Of a DNA stretch of 64,000 bases, positions 60,519-64,000 are shown piece after piece. This DNA is from Leisingera caerulea DSM 24564. Its GTDB lineage: Bacteria > Pseudomonadota > Alphaproteobacteria > Rhodobacterales > Rhodobacteraceae. Position numbers and translations under genes: made by a program. The notes below the pieces were generated by a model. It saw nothing but the letters and a program-made list of their open reading frames with translations. It was not told the DNA's origin and searched no databases. The DNA is taken from positions 1,497,217 through 1,561,216 of the forward strand of contig NZ_KI421513.1 of the NCBI RefSeq assembly GCF_000473325.1, given 5' to 3'. The first letter of the stretch is position 1. Every line of letters starts with the position of its first letter.

Positions 60519-63329
60519 TTAATGCGCCTCGGCCCAGTTCTGGCCGCGGCCCGCATCCACCACCAGTTTCACATCCAGATGCACCGCCGGATCGGCGGCG
60601 TTTTCCATCACCTCGCGGGCGGCAGCGATGGTGTCCTCCACCGCCGCTTCCGGCACTTCGAACAAGAGTTCATCGTGCACCTGCAACAGCATCCGCGCGG
60701 GCAGATGGGCAATCGCCTCCGGCATCCGGATCATCGCCCGGCGGATCACGTCGGCGGCCGTCCCCTGGATCGGCGCGTTGATCGCCGCGCGTTTGGCAAA
60801 GCCGGCCTTCGGCCCCTTGGCGTTGATCTCCGCAGTGTGGATCTTGCGCCCGAACAGGGTCTGCACATAGCCATGCTCCTTGGCGAACTCCACCGTCGAG
60901 TCCATGTATTTCCGGATGCCCGGGAAGCGCTCGAAATAGCGGTCGATGAAGCCCTGCGCGTCCTTGCGCGGGATGCGCAGGTTGCGCGCCAGGCCAAAGC
61001 CCGAGATGCCGTAGATCACACCAAAGTTGATCGCCTTGGCCTGACGGCGGATCTCCGGCGTCATCTCCTCCAGCGGCACCTCGAACATCTCCGAGGCGGT
61101 CAGCGCGTGAATGTCCTGCCCCTCGGCAAAGGCCTGTTTCAGCGTGTCGATTCCAGCCATATGCGCCAGAATGCGCAGCTCGATCTGGCTGTAGTCGAGC
61201 GACAAGAGCACATTGCCCTCTTCCGCCACAAAGGCTTCGCGGATGCGGCGGCCTTCCTCGGTGCGGACGGGAATGTTCTGCAGGTTCGGATCGGTCGAGG
61301 CCATGCGCCCCGTGCTGGCGCCGGTCTGGGCATACGAGGTATGCACCCGGCCCGTATCGGGGTTGATGTGGTCCTGCAAAGCGTCCGTATAGGTCGACTT
61401 CAGCTTGCTGAGCTGCCGCCAGTCCAGCACGCGGGCAGGCAGGTCGTGTTCTGTCGCCAGATCCTCCAGGATATCGGCGCCGGTGGAATACTTGCCGTTC
61501 TTGCCGCGCTTGCCGCCGGGCAGGGACATCTTGTCGAACAGGATCTCGCCCAGCTGCGCGGGCGAGCCGACGTTGAAACTTTCGCCCGCCAGCTCGTGGA
61601 TCTCCGCCTCCAGCGCCGCCATCTTCTGGGCAAAGGCATTGGACATGCGGCTCAGCGTGTCGCGGTCCACCTTGATGCCGTTGCGCTCCATATCCGCCAA
61701 GACCGGCACCAGCGGCCGCTCCAGCGTTTCATAGACCGTCGTTACCCGCTCCTGATGCAGCTGCGGCTTGAACAGCTGCCACAGGCGCAGGGTGATGTCG
61801 GCATCCTCAGCCGCATAAGGCACCGCATCGTCAATCGGCACCCGGTCAAAGGTGATCGCCGATTTGCCGGTCCCCAACAGCGGCTTGATCGGGATCGGCG
61901 TGTGATCCAGATAGCGCTCCGACAGCGTGTCCATACCATGCCCGTGCATCCCCGCATGCAGCGCATAGGACATCAGCATGGTGTCGTCGACCGGCGCCAC
62001 ATCCACCCCGTAGCGGTGCAGGATCTTGGCGTCGTATTTCATGTTCTGGCCGATTTTCATGATGGCCGGGTCTTCCAGAACCGGCTTCAGCATTGCGACC
62101 GCCTCCTCCAGGGGCATCTGCCCCTCGGACAGGCCCTCGCCGCCAAACAGGTCATCGCCCCCGGCCTTATGCGCCAGCGGGATATAGCAGGCCTCGCCCG
62201 CCTCCACGCACAGCGAGATGCCGACCAGATCCACCACCATCTCATCCAGGCCCGTGGTCTCGGTGTCCACCGCCACCCAGCCGCGCTGGCGGATGCGGTC
62301 GACCCAGGCTTGCAGCGCTGCTGCATCGCGGACGCATTCGTATTTGTCCTTGTCAAACGGCACCGCCTCCGGCGCCTCTGCCGCCGCGGAGACCGGCGCT
62401 GCGGCGGGCGCGTCCGGGATCGCCGGCGCCTCAACGCCCAGCCGGTCGGCCATGCGCTTGGACAGGGTGCGGAACTCCATCTCGGTCAGGAAGCCCATCA
62501 GGGTCTCGGCGTCCGGCTCCATCACCTCCAGATCATCCAGGGTGAAGTCCAGCTCCATATTGCAGTCCAGCTGCACCAGCTTCTTCGACAGCTCGATCTG
62601 CTCCCGCATCTCGATCAGCGTCTGCCGGCGCTTGGGCTGCTTGATCTCCTCGGCGCGGTCCAGCAGCTCTTCCAGCGAGCCGAATTCGTTGATCAGCAGC
62701 GCGGCGGTCTTGATCCCGATCCCCGGCGCGCCCGGCACGTTGTCGACGCTATCACCGGCCAGCGCCTGCACATCCACCACACGCTCGGGGCCGACGCCGA
62801 ACTTCTCCACCACGCCGTCGCTGTCGATGCGCTTGTTCTTCATCGCGTCCAGCATCTCAACCCCGCCGCCAACCAGCTGCATCAGGTCCTTGTCCGACGA
62901 GATGATGGTGACCCGCCCGCCCGCATCGCGCGCCTGATGCGCCAGCGTGGCGATGATGTCATCGGCCTCAAAGCCCTCGATCTCCTTGCAGGCGATGTTG
63001 AAGGCCTTGGTCGCCTCGCGGGTCAGCGGGAACTGCGGCACCAGATCCTCGGGCGCGGGCGGGCGGTTGGCCTTGTACAAATCGTACATCTCGTTGCGGA
63101 ACGACATGCCGGAATGGTCAAAGATCACCGCCACATGAGTCGGCGCATCCGGGCCCTTGGCGTCCTCCACCTGCTTGAACAGCATGTTGCAGAAGCCCGC
63201 CACGGCCCCGATCGGCAGCCCGTCGGATTTGCGCGTGAGCGGCGGCAGCGCATGATAGGCGCGGAAGATGAAGGCCGAGCCGTCGATCAGATGCAGATGG
63301 CAGCCCTTGCCGAATGTTGTCCCGCTCAT
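60519..63329 (-). CDS. polA: DNA polymerase I
   Basis: A 936-residue polymerase for Okazaki fragment maturation and excision repair. Residues about 1-300 are the 5'-3' nuclease domain (DGSAFIFRAYHALPPL, DDIIATLA, SDKDLMQLV). Residues about 340-530 are a 3'-5' exonuclease with the DEDD residues intact (VDTETTGLDE, GQNMKYDAKIL, YAAEDADI), so it should proofread. The polymerase domain has motif A LSLDYSQIELRILAH, motif B RRQAKAINFGVIYG and motif C LQVHDELLFEV. Length is typical. It has no operon partners. Confidence 0.97.
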   Translation of the reverse strand: MSGTTFGKGCHLHLIDGSAFIFRAYHALPPLTRKSDGLPIGAVAGFCNMLFKQVEDAKGPDAPTHVAVIFDHSGMSFRNEMYDLYKANRPPAPEDLVPQFPLTREATKAFNIACKEIEGFEADDIIATLAHQARDAGGRVTIISSDKDLMQLVGGGVEMLDAMKNKRIDSDGVVEKFGVGPERVVDVQALAGDSVDNVPGAPGIGIKTAALLINEFGSLEELLDRAEEIKQPKRRQTLIEMREQIELSKKLVQLDCNMELDFTLDDLEVMEPDAETLMGFLTEMEFRTLSKRMADRLGVEAPAIPDAPAAAPVSAAAEAPEAVPFDKDKYECVRDAAALQAWVDRIRQRGWVAVDTETTGLDEMVVDLVGISLCVEAGEACYIPLAHKAGGDDLFGGEGLSEGQMPLEEAVAMLKPVLEDPAIMKIGQNMKYDAKILHRYGVDVAPVDDTMLMSYALHAGMHGHGMDTLSERYLDHTPIPIKPLLGTGKSAITFDRVPIDDAVPYAAEDADITLRLWQLFKPQLHQERVTTVYETLERPLVPVLADMERNGIKVDRDTLSRMSNAFAQKMAALEAEIHELAGESFNVGSPAQLGEILFDKMSLPGGKRGKNGKYSTGADILEDLATEHDLPARVLDWRQLSKLKSTYTDALQDHINPDTGRVHTSYAQTGASTGRMASTDPNLQNIPVRTEEGRRIREAFVAEEGNVLLSLDYSQIELRILAHMAGIDTLKQAFAEGQDIHALTASEMFEVPLEEMTPEIRRQAKAINFGVIYGISGFGLARNLRIPRKDAQGFIDRYFERFPGIRKYMDSTVEFAKEHGYVQTLFGRKIHTAEINAKGPKAGFAKRAAINAPIQGTAADVIRRAMIRMPEAIAHLPARMLLQVHDELLFEVPEAAVEDTIAAAREVMENAADPAVHLDVKLVVDAGRGQNWAEAH

Positions 63330-63535
63330 GTGCGCCGCGCTCCCGTTGGAAATCCGTTCGTGTTCTGTTTCCCGGTTATCGGTGATCCGGGCAGGAAGGG
63401 CAATTGCCGTTTGCCGCCGGCGGCAGGAACCGGCAGCGGCGGTCCGGCGCCGCCTCAGCCCGCCCCATGTTCCAGCCGCGGCCCGCCTGTGATAGACCTG
63501 CGGCTTCCCTTCATTGCACAGCAGGATCGAACCCC

Positions 63536-64000
63536 ATGCAGCTCAACGGAAAAACGGTCATTGTCACGGGCGGCAGCGATGGCATCGGCAAGCATATCTG
63601 CCTGAAACTGGCCGCCGCGGGCTGCAAGCTGGCCATTCTGGGCCGCAACCGGGACCGGCTGGACCAGGTGGCAGAGGCGGCCCGCAGCCTCGGCGCGCCT
63701 GAGGCCCGCAGCTACGGGGCGGACATGACCGATCCGGCGGCAATTGCGGCTGCTGCGTCGGCTATTCTGCAGGACTTCGGCAGCGTGGATATCCTGATCA
63801 ACAATGCGGGCATTTGGCACAAGGCGGGCCCGCTCGACAGCATTTCCGAGGAGATGCTGATGGCCACCGTGCAGACCAACCTGACCGGCCTGATGCAGCT
63901 GACCCGCCACCTGCTGCCTGCCCTGCGCACCCGCGATGAGGCCGCGATTGTGAACGTCGCCTCCAAATCCGGTGTCGTGGCGCAGGCGGGGCAGTCCGTT
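63536..64000 (+). CDS. Short-chain dehydrogenase/reductase (start only)
   Basis: The first 155 residues of an SDR-family oxidoreductase that runs off the window. The cofactor motif TGGSDGIGKHI is near residue 11, NNAG follows at about residue 90, and NVASKSG begins the catalytic serine region; the tyrosine is not reached. It is divergent from polA across 206 bp of GC-rich sequence with no clear promoter. The substrate is unknown. Confidence 0.85.
   Translation, partial: MQLNGKTVIVTGGSDGIGKHICLKLAAAGCKLAILGRNRDRLDQVAEAARSLGAPEARSYGADMTDPAAIAAAASAILQDFGSVDILINNAGIWHKAGPLDSISEEMLMATVQTNLTGLMQLTRHLLPALRTRDEAAIVNVASKSGVVAQAGQSV

Noticed and set aside
60522..63605. A 1027-codon open frame on the plus strand, opposite polA
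   Set aside because: It is the complement of an intact polA with all catalytic motifs. Its translation is rich in His, Arg, Gln and Val in the pattern produced by GC-rich third positions, and it has no recognisable domain. The same applies to long frames opposite gyrB (2753-5062), napA (6689-8950) and the DUF4159 gene (53551-56385).

Overview
The window is GC-rich, densely packed chromosomal DNA from an alphaproteobacterium, most likely a marine Roseobacter-group member of the Rhodobacteraceae (Leisingera/Phaeobacter/Ruegeria type). That rests on protein character, a recF-gyrB neighbourhood near the presumed origin region, a periplasmic nitrate reductase cluster napEFDABC, a type I isopentenyl-diphosphate isomerase and a class I cytochrome c with an FnrL-type site. 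The genus is inference. I see no rRNA, tRNA, CRISPR array, phage or insertion sequence.

Layout. 1-5305: 3' part of recF, a LysE-type exporter, a TetR regulator divergent from a flavodoxin-fold quinone reductase with three shared palindromic operators, then gyrB. 5743-10337: napEFDABC, overlapping genes ended by a strong hairpin. 10558-15930: trhO, then pncA, a membrane hybrid histidine kinase and pncB (NAD salvage genes flanking a sensor kinase). 16013-24167: an aldehyde dehydrogenase, an acetyltransferase and a peptide-type ABC importer (fused ATPase, two permeases, binding protein), interrupted on the other strand by a frameshifted histone-deacetylase-like gene. 24332-27589: panB, panC, glpK. 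27829-33662: an FAD monooxygenase, idi, cytochrome c, an S58 peptidase, an SDR, arfB with a structured leader, and a queuosine-precursor transporter. 33868-41065: a phytase-like protein, mepA, an MFS transporter, a thioesterase, YggT, recQ and yaaA. 41385-51395: a second hybrid kinase, then a large alpha-2-macroglobulin gene coupled to pbpC. 51510-58252: a moxR/DUF58/DUF4159 operon. 58317-64000: DUF1285, a hydroxypyruvate-isomerase-like gene, DUF2798, polA and the start of an SDR.

The most unusual material is outside the known proteins. Two families of roughly 60-95 bp multi-hairpin repeats (called A and B here), plus an associated 18-bp palindrome (C) and a fourth hairpin element (D), occupy every convergent intergenic gap in the window longer than 9 bp and none of the divergent gaps I inspected. 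One B copy lies inside the reading frame of pbpC, where it would encode much of the cytoplasmic N-terminus. The arfB gene is preceded by a candidate leader RNA with a 25-codon small ORF, a sequesterable Shine-Dalgarno and a terminator, suggesting attenuation of this ribosome-rescue gene.
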